Origin: Asparagopsis taxiformis
Taxonomy: Eukaryota > Rhodophyta > Florideophyceae > Bonnemaisoniales > Bonnemaisoniaceae
Assembly: GCA_030407315.1 (NCBI GenBank)
Contig: JALQPE010000615.1
Coordinates: 1 to 47,747 of the forward strand
Direction of reading: 5' to 3'
Length of the DNA: 47,747 nucleotides
Below, in pieces: positions 10,695-22,718 of the stretch (position 1 is the stretch's first letter; every line of letters begins with the position of its first letter). Below the pieces are notes generated by a model. That model had not been told where the DNA came from. It saw only the letters and a program-made list of their open reading frames with translations, and searched no databases. The position numbers and the translations under genes were made by a program.

Positions 10695-12893
10695 ATGGAG
10701 CAATTCTTGAAAACGGATTTGGCTGCAGAAAACTATTCCGAACAGGCCAGAGTTCGTGCAGTTCTCTTCGACGGAGAATCTGGCTGGGTGTACGGTGAAA
10801 TTGTTGTTCAACGGATCGTTTAGGGGTGCTCCGGACGTCCAAAATTGTGTCAACCTCGAGATGACGGCGTACTACACTTGTAGCCGTTGGTGGGCCGGGC
10901 TGAAACCGAACTCGGTTGGTACCATTGGGCAGGAATGGATTGCTGGTTTGTTGGAAATCTTCGGGTACGTGAAGGAGGTGGCCGAGTATTGGAACGTTTC
11001 GGATGTGTTGAGGATGCTGGATGGCTCCATTCCCAGCGTGGGTGACCCGAGCAAGAGCTTCGACATTCACTCACGCGTTGTCGAAGTTTTTGCGCTGATG
11101 GTGCCCAAGAAGGGGTTCTGAGCGGACTTACATCCCAAGGAAGGCCCTCCCAATGGCTCCAAGTTTGAGAACATCTTTCCCAATCGGAAGTCTATGTTTT
11201 GAAAGGACGCCAGGAAAATGCTCCTGCGCGTAACTGGCTACCGCGACATGTAAATGCGGAAACAATTTTACGTGGTGGACCCACACATCCCACATGCTGC
11301 GCTCCCAGTCACATGTGGTCATGATTCCGCCAACCCTTCCCCTTCCATTTCCCTGACCATCCCTTCATCCTCCATTCCTTTGCCTTTGAAGAATCCAATT
11401 TAGGTAGTACCACCTCAATTAGATTCTTCCAGCTATTCCGAGGCTGCCTCTGTTTCTGCCACTACCCCTGTCGTGTCTGCATCGTCCGGAGTGGAAACTT
11501 CTGGGAAAGTGATGCCCAAAAGGAGTACCTGCCTGAAAGAGAGTCGTTCCGGTCGTGGTGGAACAGCGACGGCGGGTGGTGCGAGCCCTGTTCAGGTCGT
11601 CGAGCTGGAGAGCGCACCCAAGGATGCGGGTAAAAGCTCCATCCTTGGGAAGCGCAACTGGGAAACCGCTTCTGCGACGCCCGAGCCCTCTACCAAATTT
11701 GGTACTTTTAAAAGAGGAAGCTCAGTGAGACTTCATCAAAGTCGTCGTCAAAGAAATCCAAGTCGGCTTCCAGAGGACGTTCTCGGGAGCCGATTCTCCA
11801 GTTCGACGACGCCCATGAAAATCCTATTCCCGACAGTATCGTCGATGAGAATGTGGCCGCCGTTCTCCCCAGCGCAATTGCGTCTGGTAGCCCGATGAAG
11901 TACTACATGGAAATTACGACGGTAGAGACGGTGCGGGCGGAAATAAAGGCGGCAGCATTCCTGGCAGCTGCATCGCCAGGTGCTGAGGACTCGGTGGTGG
12001 AATAGTACTTTGCGGTGAAGCGGCGTTGCTGGACAACATGGGGGTGGTTGTTGTGGAAGGCCTCTTGCAGTCGTCCACGGCTGGTAGCGCGACGCATGAC
12101 CTCTTCAGTCACTTTTCTCGACAGTTCCAGCTGGTTGAGGAGGTTGAAAAGCCACAGAAACCCTCCCAGCAGTCTGATTCTGATTATGAAGACAGGAAAC
12201 CACAGGACGAGCCCCCAGATTTCGCCAAGCCCGGTTTTGATCCTTCGCCGTGGCATTTCATCCACAACGTGGGTGCTGCGAAGGACCGCATAGATGGTGG
12301 TCGTGGGCGACTCCCCCTGCCGCGGTGTGAATTGTGCGACAAGCTGGAGGAGGGGAATTTGGATATGTACAGGAACAAGTTGGTGGCAGAGCTTGCTCTT
12401 GGTGTTTGTGCGGATTTCTTGAAGTTGGGAATGGAGGGTGAGGATCCTGTCTTTTTCCCGAAGACAGGATTACGGCTGCTTCTTAAAACAGATGGGGCTG
12501 CGGACCAGGATGGGCACACGGACTTCTGAGTATCCCAATTTTGAGGAGTCGGACCTACCCAATCCCCATCCTATTTCATGATGTCGAGCGGATCCGATGG
12601 GTTCTTTATAGTAGCTGCACCTTATAGTCATGTATGCCTGGTCCATACGGACGCCGACATGTGGAAGGTTCCCGTTAACCACTTTTATGTGCCACCCTAT
12701 TCCGTCTTAGTTGATCGCGGTGACCTTTACCATTACGGGGTCGGCTTCAGGTGAGGAGATCTTCCTGTGGGAGCAGAATTTAGTCTATGGTCTGCCCACG
12801 CGCGGCCACATCTACTTGAAGACTGAGAAGGACGTCCTCACGGACCACATCCACACCGTCGAATATTAAAAGTATGACAGGAGCAATAGATAG
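10695..12893 (+). pseudogene. Pseudogene copy of the dioxygenase-like gene (member B)
   Basis: This is a close relative of the gene at 22,719-25,569, recognisable nearly base for base from about 10,730 (CCGAACAGGCC) to the shared stop near 12,893 and on into the 3' flank. It carries several disabling changes: a TGA for Trp near 11,119, a TAA near 11,250, a deletion of most of the Pro/Ser-rich linker (about 11,330-11,480), frameshifts near 11,690 and 12,000, and a TGA directly after the HTDF motif (about 12,527). The first 50 bases match member A, not the intact gene, and enter the shared region in the wrong frame, so the 5' end is chimeric. Not functional as a full-length protein. Confidence 0.85.
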
Positions 12894-13288
12894 CATACGA
12901 GAAGTATTAAAACCTATGCTATTGTTCCCTGCTATGAAGTTCTGTCTTTCTCATCTCAACATTATTCGCTTAGCCCACCTTTCTATTTTCATCTATACAT
13001 CTGACCTTCATGTCATAGTTTAGTGCTACTAAGCCTATTGATTGCTACATTTTTGTATTAGTCTACAACTTTACATGATTTCACTAGCTAGACCGTAGGG
13101 GGGACTAGTTTTAGACCTTGACAACCCGTGAGGTTCGACTATAAGAGACGTTGCTGAGATAACACATGACACAGAATGCTCCTGGAAGCCACTCACAGCC
13201 GTACAAACGTTCTGCTGAGCCATGTTCCTGACTTCCCAATTCCTTGCTCACCCTTCCCTAGGTGGGAGGGGGACGGAACTCTCAGCCC
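12894..13288. other. 3' flank of pseudogene B
   Basis: It matches the 3' flank of the intact gene (25,570-25,850) as far as about 13,130, then leads into a palindrome cluster, as the intact copy also does. The duplication therefore included the downstream flank. Confidence 0.7.
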
Positions 13289-13760
13289 CTTACAGCGGAA
13301 GCCGTTTACCGGGGATTCTTACAGCAAAGTCATCGTTACGATGACTTTGCTGTAAGAAAGCGTTTCCATTACAGTGGCCAAGAATTTTTTCACCGGGTAA
13401 AAAAATCATGGCAGCTGTAATGATTTATTTTCTTACAGCAAAGTCATCGTAACGATGACTTTGCTGTAAGGAAACGTTTCCATTGCAGTGGCCAAAGAAA
13501 TTTTACCGGGTAAAAAATCAGCAAGAATTTTTACCGGGTGAAAAATCGTGGCTGCTGTAATGATTTATTTTCTTACAGCAAAGTCATCGTTACGATGACT
13601 TTGCTGTAAGAAAGCGTTTCAATTACAGTGGCCAAGAATTTTTTTACCGGGTAAAAAATCATGGCTGCTGTAATGATTTATTTTCTTACAGCAAAGTCAT
13701 CGTAACGATGACTTTGCTGTAAGCATCCCTGGTAAATTGCTTCCGCTGTAAGCGGCAGGG
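13289..13760. repeat. Nested palindrome cluster 3
   Basis: Four 37-bp palindromes (about 13,320, 13,434, 13,574 and 13,684) have centre bases T, A, T, A, separated by three hairpins with ACCGGGTAAAAA cores bounded by ATTACAG/CTGTAAT. The outer arms TTACAGCGGAAGC and GCTTCCGCTGTAA bound the cluster. Confidence 0.92.
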
Positions 13761-14645
13761 ACTTCCGTCCTTTTCCGACCTAGGGAAGGGTGAGGAAGGA
13801 ATTATGAAGTCAGGAAACAGGGTATAGGAATGGTATGGACGGCTGTAGGCGGCATTAGGTAACACATTTTGTTGTTTACACCCGGTTTGAGCTGGGTGTT
13901 GTGTCTAGTATGGTTGGAGGAGTGTACGAAATTTCTACCACGTGGTCGGAAATGGTTCAATTTTCTCACGACAGAGATTCTGACTTTCGAAATTCAAACT
14001 CGTTAAAGTGGGCTGGAGTTGGTGTGAACACCTCCAGGACCTCTGGGAAGGATCTGGTAACACATGTCCTGTGACTGCACGCGGTTATCCTCTCTGAAAT
14101 CAACCATAGATTATCGGAGGGCAAAATCTACTCTTGGTGCCTTGTGGCACATTGACAATACAAAACCGTCTGTTTCCAGTTTTTATATACTTTACTCTCG
14201 AGTAGATAGGATTTCAGCTGTCCAAGTAAAGAATGGGCCATATAAATGTTTCATTTCAACACAAGCATTGTGCAATTCAACCTCTTCCAGGTCCAAAAAC
14301 TTGTCCAGAGTACACTTCCAGGCCATCGCCTGGGAGCGTACTCTGGACAATTTTTTGGACTAAGTGCACTTTCAAGTGCATGCACTTGGAGGCATCCAGT
14401 CCAAATCTACGTCGTTCCGACAAAGTTGAATTTTGGCCATGGCCGAAATTCATCATATCTGCAGTTGTGAGAATCTGATGACCAAAAATCGATGCATTCT
14501 GCCAGCCCTAATGCGCAAGCCAGAAGCTTTACGGACAGATAAAACACCTTTCTGTAATCCCCAGAGCCACTCCAGCCCTTATACACTACGGTGTTGAAAA
14601 GAGGGCCTCAGACAGTACGGTGAGACAGTGATTTTTACTGCCTCA

Positions 14646-16860
14646 CTGTACAATGATATTCAGGAAGTAGGATATTCTCTAAGCCTAGCACGGGAGAGAA
14701 AGATGGAAGCGTAGGCATGCAGAAGTATAGAGGCAATAGTATGTGTAGACTATGGCAGTGGTAGAAAAGTATTTCATGCACGAAAAGGACTGGTAGAGTG
14801 ACACTAGAGAAGTGATGCTTAGCAGGAAGGGATGTGGAGATGATGAAGGAGGACAACAGACATGAGATCGAGGGTTGAGACCAACGGCTTACAGACGGAG
14901 CAGTTTACCAGGGATGTTTACAGCAAAGTCATCGTTACGATGACTTTGCTGTAAGAAAACAATTCATTACAGTAGCCATGATTTTTTACCGGGTAAAAAA
15001 TTCCTGGCCACTGTAATGAAAACGTTTTCTTACAGCAAAGTCATCGTAACGATGACTTTGCTGTAAGCATCCCTGGTAAACTGCCTCAGCTGTAAGCGGC
15101 TGGGAGCTTGGTCCCTCCCTCACCTTGGGAAGGGTGAGCAAGGAATTGTGAAGCCGTAAAACATGGCAGAGGGATGGTTTGGACGGCTGTTAGCGGTGTT
15201 GGGGAGCACTCTGCGTCGTGCTAACCCAGTCTGGGCTGGGTGCCCTGCCTGGTACGGCGGGAGGAGTGCACAAAATTTCAAACACAATTTCCTCAAGAGT
15301 GAAATTCTGATTGTCGAAACTCAACCTCCCTAAAATGAACTAGAGCTGGCATGAGCACCTCCAGGACGTCTGGAAAGGTACTGACAGCACATTTTCGGAG
15401 CATTGGCGCAGCTGTTCTCTCTGAGATCAAGCATAGAGTATCCGTGGCCAGATTCTATTCCTGGTGCCGTGTGGCACAGTGACCACACCAAATCGCCCTT
15501 TTTAGCAGACTATAGATTTGAGTTACTAGGAATCTAGCTGCCTTCAATACCAACATAGTTGGTAAGTAGGCTAGCCTAGGATTGTAGGAAAATCAGGAAG
15601 GATGGGAGGGTAGGTATGCAGCAACATGAAGGGGATAGTATGAGTAGATTATGGCGGTGGTAGAGAAGGATTGCACTCACTGAAGGGTCGGCTGGAGTGA
15701 CACCGGAGTCGACATAGAAGGGAGGTTGGGATAGGCTGGGATGGAGGAAGACAAGAGACATGAGAGAGAGGGTGAAGCCAGACCGCTTACAGCTGAGGCA
15801 GTTTACCGCGGGTGCTGACAGCAAAGTCATCGTTACGATGACTTTGCTGTAAGAAAAGAAAACATTACAGCAGGCACGTTTTTTTACCCGGTAAAAAAAT
15901 TCTTGGTGATTTTTTACCCGGTAAAAATTCTTCGCCTACTGTAATGTTTCCTTTTCTTACAGCAAAGTCATCGTTACGATGACTTTGCTGTAAGAAAACG
16001 TTTCATTACAGTAGCCACAATTTTTTACCCGGTAAAAAAATTCTTGGTGATTTTTTCACCCGGTAAAATCCTTCGCCCACTGTAATGTTTTCTTTTCTTA
16101 CAGCAAAGTCATCGTAACGATGACTTTGCTGTAAGCATCCCTGGTAAACTGCCTCAGCTGTAAGCGTCTGGTACCTTGGTCCCTCTCTCACTTTGGGAAG
16201 GGTGAGATAGGAATTTTGAAGTCGGGAACATTGTGGAAGGATGGTTTCGACGGCTTCGGGCGGCTTTGAAGAGCAATCTGTGTCTTGTTCACCCGGGCTG
16301 AACTACCTAAAAAGTTCAGTATTGGGAGAGCAGCACGGTAAATTTCGACCACCATTTTCTCACGACAGAGATTCTGGCGGTCGAAATTCAAACTCGTTAA
16401 AATGGACTAGAGTTGGTGTGAACACCTCCAGGACCTCTGGAAAGGTACTACCTGCACATTTTCCGAGGCTACAAGAAGCCGGTCTCTCCAATATCAAGCA
16501 TAGATTATCGGTGCGCAAAATCTACTCCTGGTGCTGTGTAGCACATTGACTATACAAAACCGTCCGTTTTCCGTTATAATAAACTATACTCTCAAGTAGG
16601 TAGGAATCTAGATATTCACCTTACATCGATGGTTATGAAGTAGGTTAGCCTAGGACTGAAGGACAGAAGGTAAAGGATAGGATGGTAGGCATGGGGTAAA
16701 ATGAAGGTGGTGGTATGAGTAGAATACGGAAGTGGTAGACAGGTATTTAATGCACAGGAGGGGCGTGTGAAGTGACACCAGAGGCGCGGTGCGTCACAGG
16801 AAGGAAGACTGGAATGATGAAGGAGAACTAGAGGCATGAGAGATAGGTTGTTGAGGCATG
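14646..16860. repeat. Three successive copies of a roughly 0.9-1.0-kb repeat unit
   Basis: Units begin near 14,646, 15,575 and 16,620. Each opens with a left flank (TAGGCATGCAG ... ATGAAGGAGGACAA-like). The first two then carry a palindrome cluster (14,888-15,092; 15,785-16,165) and a right flank with GGATGGTTT..ACGGCT and CACCTCCAGGAC segments; the third ends before a cluster. Palindrome centres are T, A in the first and T, T, A in the second. The right flank alone also occurs at 13,760-14,210. The unit looks like a non-autonomous transposon or a satellite in formation. Confidence 0.8.
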
Positions 16861-17049
16861 CTTCTAGCTCTATTATATAACTACATTGCTCCTCTATAGG
16901 CTACGCAATCCATTCCAGCAGTTCTAGTTAAAAATGGACTATATGAATGTTTCATTTCAATATCAGCATTGTGCAGTTGAGCCTCTTCAAGGTCCGAAAA
17001 CTTGTCCAGAGTACGCTTCCAGGCCACTTGAAGGCATCCAGAACACTTG

Positions 17050-17740
17050 CACTTCGTTCTTGCAAAGTTCAATTTTGGCTATCACATCTCCAGTTGTGGG
17101 AGTCTGGTGACCAAAAGTCGATGCATTCTGGAATCCCTACCACGCAATTCAACAGCTTTACGGACACATAAAACACTTTTCCGTACTCCCTAGAGCCACT
17201 CCAGCCCTTACGGATCACTTACACTTCGTTCCGACAAAGTTCAATTTTGGCCATCACATCTCCAGTTGTGAGAATCTGGTGACCAAAAATTAGTGAACTC
17301 CGGAAGCTGTACCTCGCAAGCCACCAGCTTTCAGGGCAAATAAAACCCATTACAGTACTCCCCAGACCCACTCCAACCCTTACAGACCACTTGCACTTCG
17401 TTCCGACAAAGTTCAATTTTGGCCATCACATCTTCAGTTGTGGGAATCTGGTGACCAAAACTCGATGCATTCTGTCAGCCCTAATGCGCAAGCCAGCAGC
17501 TTTACGAACTCATAGAACACTTTTCCGTACTCCCTAGACCCACTCCAACCCTTACAGACCACTTGCACATCATTCGGACAAAGTTCCATTTTGACCATCA
17601 CATCTCCAGTTGTGAGAATCTGATGACCAAAAATCGATGAATTATACCAACCCTTCCACGCAAGCGAGAAAGCTTGAGTGCAATTAAAACAAGTTTTAGT
17701 GCTCCCTAGAACCACCCCAACCGTTTCAGACCACTTTGCA
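17050..17740. repeat. Tandem repeat of about 175 bp, four copies
   Basis: CACTTCGTTCCGACAAAGTT-like starts occur at about 17,050, 17,222, 17,394 and 17,576 (spacing 172, 172 and 182). Each is followed by TTTTGGCCATCACATC, GTGACCAAAA and a CCACTCCAACCCTTACAGACC end. A fifth, isolated copy at about 14,405-14,583 directly abuts the transposon end at 14,584. Confidence 0.85.
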
Positions 17741-17811
17741 GCCTTTTTCGCGAGGTCTGAAATCGTCTCCTTCTTCTTCCCGAGTGAGAAACATCAGTCC
17801 CTCTCATATGC

Positions 17812-18195
17812 TTACAGAGAAGTTGGTTTACCATGGTTTCTTACAGCAAAGTCATCGTTACGATGACTTTGCTGTAATGTTTTGTTTTCTTACAGCAAAG
17901 TCATCTTAACGATGACTTTGCTGTAATGTTTTGTTTTCTTACAGCAAAGTCATCGTTACGATGACTTTGCTGTAAGCAACCGGGGTAAACTGCCTTTGCT
18001 GTAAGAAAACTGAATAGCAGTTCCGACAGCTTGTCCTGAGAAAGCAAATCCGCCTTAACGATGACTTTGCTGTAAGAAAACAGAGTACTTACAGTTCTGA
18101 CAGCTTGTCCTGAGAAAGCAAATCCGCCTTAACGATGACTTTGCTGTAAGAAAACACAGTAATTACAGTTCCGACAGCTTGTCCTGAAAACCCGT
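17812..18195. repeat. Palindrome cluster 4 with degenerate tail
   Basis: Three 37-bp palindromes at about 17,840, 17,889 and 17,939 are spaced 50 bp apart. Two roughly 70-bp repeats (GACAGCTTGTCCTGAGAAAG ... AACGATGACTTTGCTGTAAG) follow, each keeping only the right arm of the palindrome. Confidence 0.88.
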
Positions 18196-18861
18196 CCTCC
18201 CACATAAGTTTATATTCTGTTACCTACCCTAGAGCTCTAATGACGTGCCCAGTCCCAAGTTTCGTACCTGGTGCTGGGCAGAATGGCTAATTAGCGTACT
18301 TCATTCTAAGGATGAAGTCGACATTCTGTCGCGTCTGCAGCCATAACATGCTGTTGGCGCCGATTACAGCGGTGATTACACCGTTTGTGACGTAGCCATC
18401 GGCGCCGATGATTTATGCGCCGTAACACTTCAACGCGCCTACCACACACGCAATGTACTGTCATATTAGGTTTTCTCAAATCCTCGTCCGCCCACACGCT
18501 CAATTCATGCATGCATTCCCTCACCGCCTTCCACTCGCGTCACACGCACCCTTTCGCCCGTCTAAATGCCCCCTTGCCTTGACATCCCTCATATATCAAC
18601 TGGTTCGACTCGCACCGCGTTGGTCCACTTAGCATGACCATAGTCGCCGCGCCCATTCTTCGACCACATTCGCCGTCCAGTCGCGCCCAATCCCAACTGC
18701 CGCACACATACATAAACGAGCTTCCCATGATCACTTCCGCCCGGGCTGTCCCAACGGGCATACGATGCCATCCATACTCTGTCCGCAGATGAGCTCAACT
18801 CCCTTGTGCCAATCACTTGACGCCATTCGCACCTTCCACACACCCACCTCGCTGTTTCTTA
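18196..18861. other. Non-genic stretch
   Basis: No gene recognised. Short inverted motifs (GGCGCCGAT near 18,357 and 18,400) occur, but no clear element. Confidence 0.4.
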
Positions 18862-19070
18862 CTATCCTTCACACACACCTCGCTCCTGCCCAATCACATC
18901 TTCCAGTCTGTCACACTCGGTGATGCCAATCCGTCCCAGTAACGAGGTCGCAATATCGTCGACCTCGCTATTGAGACAATGTAAACAAAGAGGTTTTTCA
19001 CCACACCCTGTGATCCATGACTTGACCAACTGAGACCGTGAGCCGGATAACGTTGAAATGTTTATTCTTG
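18862..19070 (-). pseudogene. Coding-like fragment, possibly importin-type HEAT repeats
   Basis: The minus-strand frame containing QLVKSWITGCGEKPLCLHCL and then SEVDDIATSLLGRIGITECD has the character of an importin-13/transportin-3-type HEAT segment (a K-x-W-I helix followed by a hydrophobic helix). The match is by eye only. It lies on the same strand as the fragments at 20.8-21.45 kb and may be a later exon of the same decayed gene. Confidence 0.2.
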
Positions 19071-20254
19071 AACTGCATCTTGAGATGTATTGAACACTTG
19101 CACAGCAGTCCCCCATCCCTGGACAGCGAGCCAGTCGTTGCACTCGGGTGTCAATCAAGTGAATGCAGTGTGTCAACGTGCCTTGTACAAAAACTTGGAC
19201 CGGCTCTTGCGCCCCTGCCACTGCTCAAGCGTATCCAGATACTTGAGTGTGCCAGTCCAGAGTCTTAATATTCAGGTTGATGCATGTGAGCTGCCAAAAT
19301 AGTCCAAATGGAACATATGACGATTTACGCCGAACAAACATGTTGTCCTGCACAGCGTTGTTCTCTAGTGTTGCGCACTACACCATCTATCCCTTACTAT
19401 CTAAACGAACAGCTTAAAAATGCTACATCTACAAGCACCAGTGGTGGACTGGGCTCGTCTGTCTTCCAAGAGTTTCCAGAATGGGATGTGGATATGGTTA
19501 TGACTTCAACGACAACAGCGTGTGGTGAATGATGAGCGAAAAGTTTGTTTACTCGTTGCTTTCACTCGCAGTCTGCCCTGCGTCATGGTGCAATGCGATA
19601 CAAATTGCTACTGGGAAAGAAGCTTTACAGAGTGAGGCAATGGTAAGGTGTCGGATACATACCGACGCTTCTCATACAAAGCTATATTTGTAAAAGTCAG
19701 TAGTATACAGTGTACGTGAGCATTGCATTGCATCGCATCTAGTAAGCGCGCACACGAACGCACAAATACAGATGCACGCACTGGCGATTGATTCACAACG
19801 AGCGCAACTAGTCCACAACAACCATTTGATTGAAGCTCTCCGGGTGATTCTAGCAGCAACGCATCTGCAATGGTTACGACACTAAGCTGTTGGAAAGGAC
19901 CTGCAAGCAAGTTTCAAACACAAGGCCACACCAGCAGCAGAAAGAAAAAGTACATTTGTAATGAAATGCCACCGATATATTGCCTCCATCTTGGTTTCAG
20001 TGTTAGTTTGTGTAGAGCTGCCGCTGTGGTGAATAAGAGCGTTCCGTGTTTCAACAAGCGTATTAAGAAATACATATGTGACTGTGAGCGACATGCGGTG
20101 GCATGTTGTTGCGTTACAGACGGTTAGATGATGATGTGAGGGAAGCAGCGATGCAAGAACTAGGCGCACATGTAACGCCAACAAAGATGCACACTGTGTT
20201 GCATTGAGAGTGCTGCGCGATGTTGGGGCGAGAGAGGAGGTCGACGTGGTGCAG

Positions 20255-20780
20255 ACATCACACATCATTCCATTCAATTATATTCCACCAATACCCGTCA
20301 GGTGTATAGAAACTGTATGATTTCTCCCCAGACTCATCTCCCATCACTCCAGTAATCCCACTATCACCATTCCCACTCACGTTTCCATGGTACTCATGTA
20401 CGTCACACATAGCGTAACCCGTCATCTTCTTAGGACCAGGATTGGACAAAGCAGTGGCGTCTTGGAGTCACCGGGACACCATCTGAGAGGTAGGAGTCTC
20501 CCCGACTGGTACTGTGACGAATGTGAACCACATCGGGGGTCATCGTAGTTGACTGTGTAGAGCTCATCGCCATCCCCTCGCTTAGTATCGAGCATAGCTT
20601 GTGAAATTCTAGGAAGCTTACTTGAATTAGATACATTTTTCAGTCCTAATGTTTGTCCATAAAGCTAGGCTCCTCTTCGGCAGTAGGCACGAGACCGAAA
20701 TGGGTGAATTGACTCGTGAGAAAGCGAGCAGACGTATCAATCTTTCCGTAACTAGTGACATCGTAATCATATCGTTGAAA
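20255..20780 (-). pseudogene. Unrecognised broken coding fragment
   Basis: The minus strand reads VLFQRYDYDVTSYGKIDTSA through HFGLVPTAEEEPSFMD (about 20,780-20,650), breaks, then continues in other frames with DELYTVNYDDP and KMTGYAMCDVHEYHGNVSGN down to 20,260. The composition is protein-like, but frames change at least twice. No family is recognised; introns or decay are equally possible. Confidence 0.25.
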
Positions 20781-20794
20781 TAACACGTGTGAGA

Positions 20795-21130
20795 TTAATG
20801 GTGTGACCAGTAAAGATGCATGTACAAACGGATTGCAATGACAGTTGGAAGAACTGCCGGGTCGCTCGAATAGGCCTTCCAGGCTTGCAAAAAAGTGAGA
20901 ACGGCACGCGCATTACGCAACGCCGCACGGTTGAGACAGGCGGGAAGATTGACATGCAAAATGGCCAGCATAAACAGGGAGGTCTGCAGAACAACGTGGA
21001 CATTTTGTGCACAAAAGCGGTGCAAAAGCTGTGTCTCGGCGTGTCGAAACTCGAGCACGACCGCCGACATGACGTGAAAAATGTGCACGTGTTCCTCAGA
21101 GAAGACGCGACGGAGGTCGAGCCACCTAGA
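20795..21130 (-). pseudogene. Possible importin-like exon (second)
   Basis: An open frame after an acceptor-like ...CGACTCTAG runs to a stop at 20,795. It includes WLDLRRVFSEEHVHIFHVMS and a hydrophobic helix pair (VHVVLQTSLFMLAILHVNLP, then SSDPAVLPTVIAIRLYMHLY). The alternation of helices resembles the second and third HEAT repeats of importin-13/transportin-3. The antisense frame on the plus strand is a shadow. Assignment is by eye and weak. Confidence 0.3.
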
Positions 21131-21236
21131 GTCGCGCAGTGACGATCACACATTTGCCATCGCAAAGTGGCACGCGTGCGCGAAGAAAAAGAGCCCGGAG
21201 GTGGTGAAGGGGGAGCGCGAGCGCGAGAAGCGGGAT

Positions 21237-21452
21237 TCAAAAGGCGTCAATGCGCTGTGCATCATCGGTGAACATCAACCAATCGGTTTGGAAGCGACGA
21301 TGCAGCGTGGTAGCGACGAACAGAAGCGCGTGTGGCGTCGCATTGGTGTCAATCAATTGCGTGCGTATGGACTGTGCGGATTGCCAACTACGCAAGGCGA
21401 TGAGATAACGATCCGCTTGCGATACTTGTTTGCCACGGTCGAGTGTGGTCAA
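21237..21452 (-). pseudogene. Possible importin-like exon (first)
   Basis: The frame reads SQADRYLIALRSWQSAQSIR, later FVATTLHRRFQTDWL. This is close in pattern to the importin-13/transportin-3 N-terminal helices (A-D-R-W-L..Q-S..A-W and F-A-A-Q-T-L..K-I..D). It ends at a stop at 21,237; a GT immediately after the TDW-coding region could be a donor. An adjacent plus-strand ATG frame at 21,751-21,828 (METAPEEITAVYALVHS...) resembles the very N-terminus of the same family but in the opposite orientation. Confidence 0.3.
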
Positions 21453-21476
21453 TTGACCACACTAGCATTAATGCTA
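21443..21476. repeat. Adjacent short palindromes
   Basis: GTGTGGTCAATTGACCACAC (20 bp, perfect) is followed directly by TAGCATTAATGCTA (14 bp, perfect). They lie between the minus-strand importin-like fragment and the inverted plus-strand one, so they could mark a rearrangement point. Confidence 0.75.
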
Positions 21477-21828
21477 CTTGCACATTGGCGAGAGTGAACT
21501 GATGATTGGTTGTCATGAATTGTGGTTGGCGGCTTGATCCATGAAATTTTTTGTTGGATATATTGTTGAAAGCGTGTGTTTTGTGGTGTGAGGCGTTTGG
21601 AAAACTTGCAATCAGCCTTTCTGTGCGCCAGAAAAACCCATTTCCGAACAGCTGTCTCAACACACGTTCTGCTCGACAATTGGCTGTTTCGCATACCGGC
21701 GATGTTCACATTGTCAGCATCTCTCACACATGTACAAGTCGCAGGATTCAACATGGAGACGGCACCAGAGGAGATAACAGCTGTTTACGCTTTGGTTCAC
21801 TCGGCGCATCGCGACTATGATCGCAAAT

Positions 21829-22224
21829 AGCTCTCGAATTGAGAAAGTAATCAACTATGGAACACTCTTCCGTATCTGTTTCAGTTCCTTCACGGAAGCC
21901 TCAGTGATTAGCTCGAAAAGCTCTTTCTGCACCAATTTTGTGCATCGCTGCTCCCATTCGTGAACTCCTATTTATTCCCAACTTCCGTTCGGAAATTGAG
22001 GAATATGACGTCACATTCCTCAGCGATTGCAGGCCCTTCAGCACGATTCTAATTGTCATCGCACTAAAATCGATAGTGTCATCTCCTATCCCAACTGACA
22101 TAAACATGATTCTATTCTCTATTGGCAGAATAGGCTTCACTGAGACTAGAAACCTCAATCCCATTCTAGGTCGGTCGATCTGCTATCCTCTTTCATTTAT
22201 CCTCCCTCGTACTAACTTCGCTAC
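21829..22224. other. Non-genic stretch
   Basis: No domain-like frame and no repeat recognised before the transposon terminus begins. Confidence 0.4.
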
Positions 22225-22718
22225 CTACAAATATCTGTAAAGCTCGACCACAATTACTATCTTCGTATACCACACACCATTACACCATTCCAATATTTAC
22301 CTTCACACCAACACTATGCTCCATATTTCCTCTCAAGTCCACTCCACGAGACAGTGTTGTGAACCAATACACGGTACTACCCGCAGACAATACAATTTGC
22401 TATCTACACTACTGTCTACAGATTTACCCAGACAGTGCAGTAATACAATACAATGCACTGCCTCAGACAGTAAAATGTACTGTCTGCACATACTGTCTGG
22501 CGGCAACACTTCCGGACAGTAAAATTTACTGTTCTGGACAGTAAATTTTACTGTTTTTGGTACTGTCCAGATTTCGTGCCAGTTTATTGCTGCAGCAGTA
22601 TTCTGAAATTTCCAGACAGTAAATTTTACTGTCTCCGCGCACTGTCTTGGCCAGACAGTAATTTTTACTGTCTCAGACAGTAAATTTACTGTCTTTTTTC
22701 ATTCCCAACACCGTAGTG
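22225..22718. repeat. Right terminus 1 with subterminal ACTGTC repeats
   Basis: It is nearly identical to 35,222-35,707 (same orientation, a few indels). It contains about 20 copies of ACTGTC/GACAGT, several in perfect palindromes such as GACAGTAAATTTTACTGTC, and ends AACACCGTAGTG, the inverse of the left ends at 8116 and 14,584. Confidence 0.85.

Larger units (their letters stand above)
14584..22718. mobile_element. Inner CACTA-like element (candidate)
   Basis: Left end CACTACGGTGTTGAAAAGAG at 14,584 and right end ...CAACACCGTAGTG at 22,718 are flanked by TA on both sides (14,582-14,583 and 22,719-22,720). The left subterminal zone is cut short at about 14,645, where a copy of the 0.9-kb palindrome repeat begins. 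The interior is repeats plus decayed coding fragments, with no transposase recognised. The pairing rests on the matching dinucleotide and orientation only. Confidence 0.35.
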
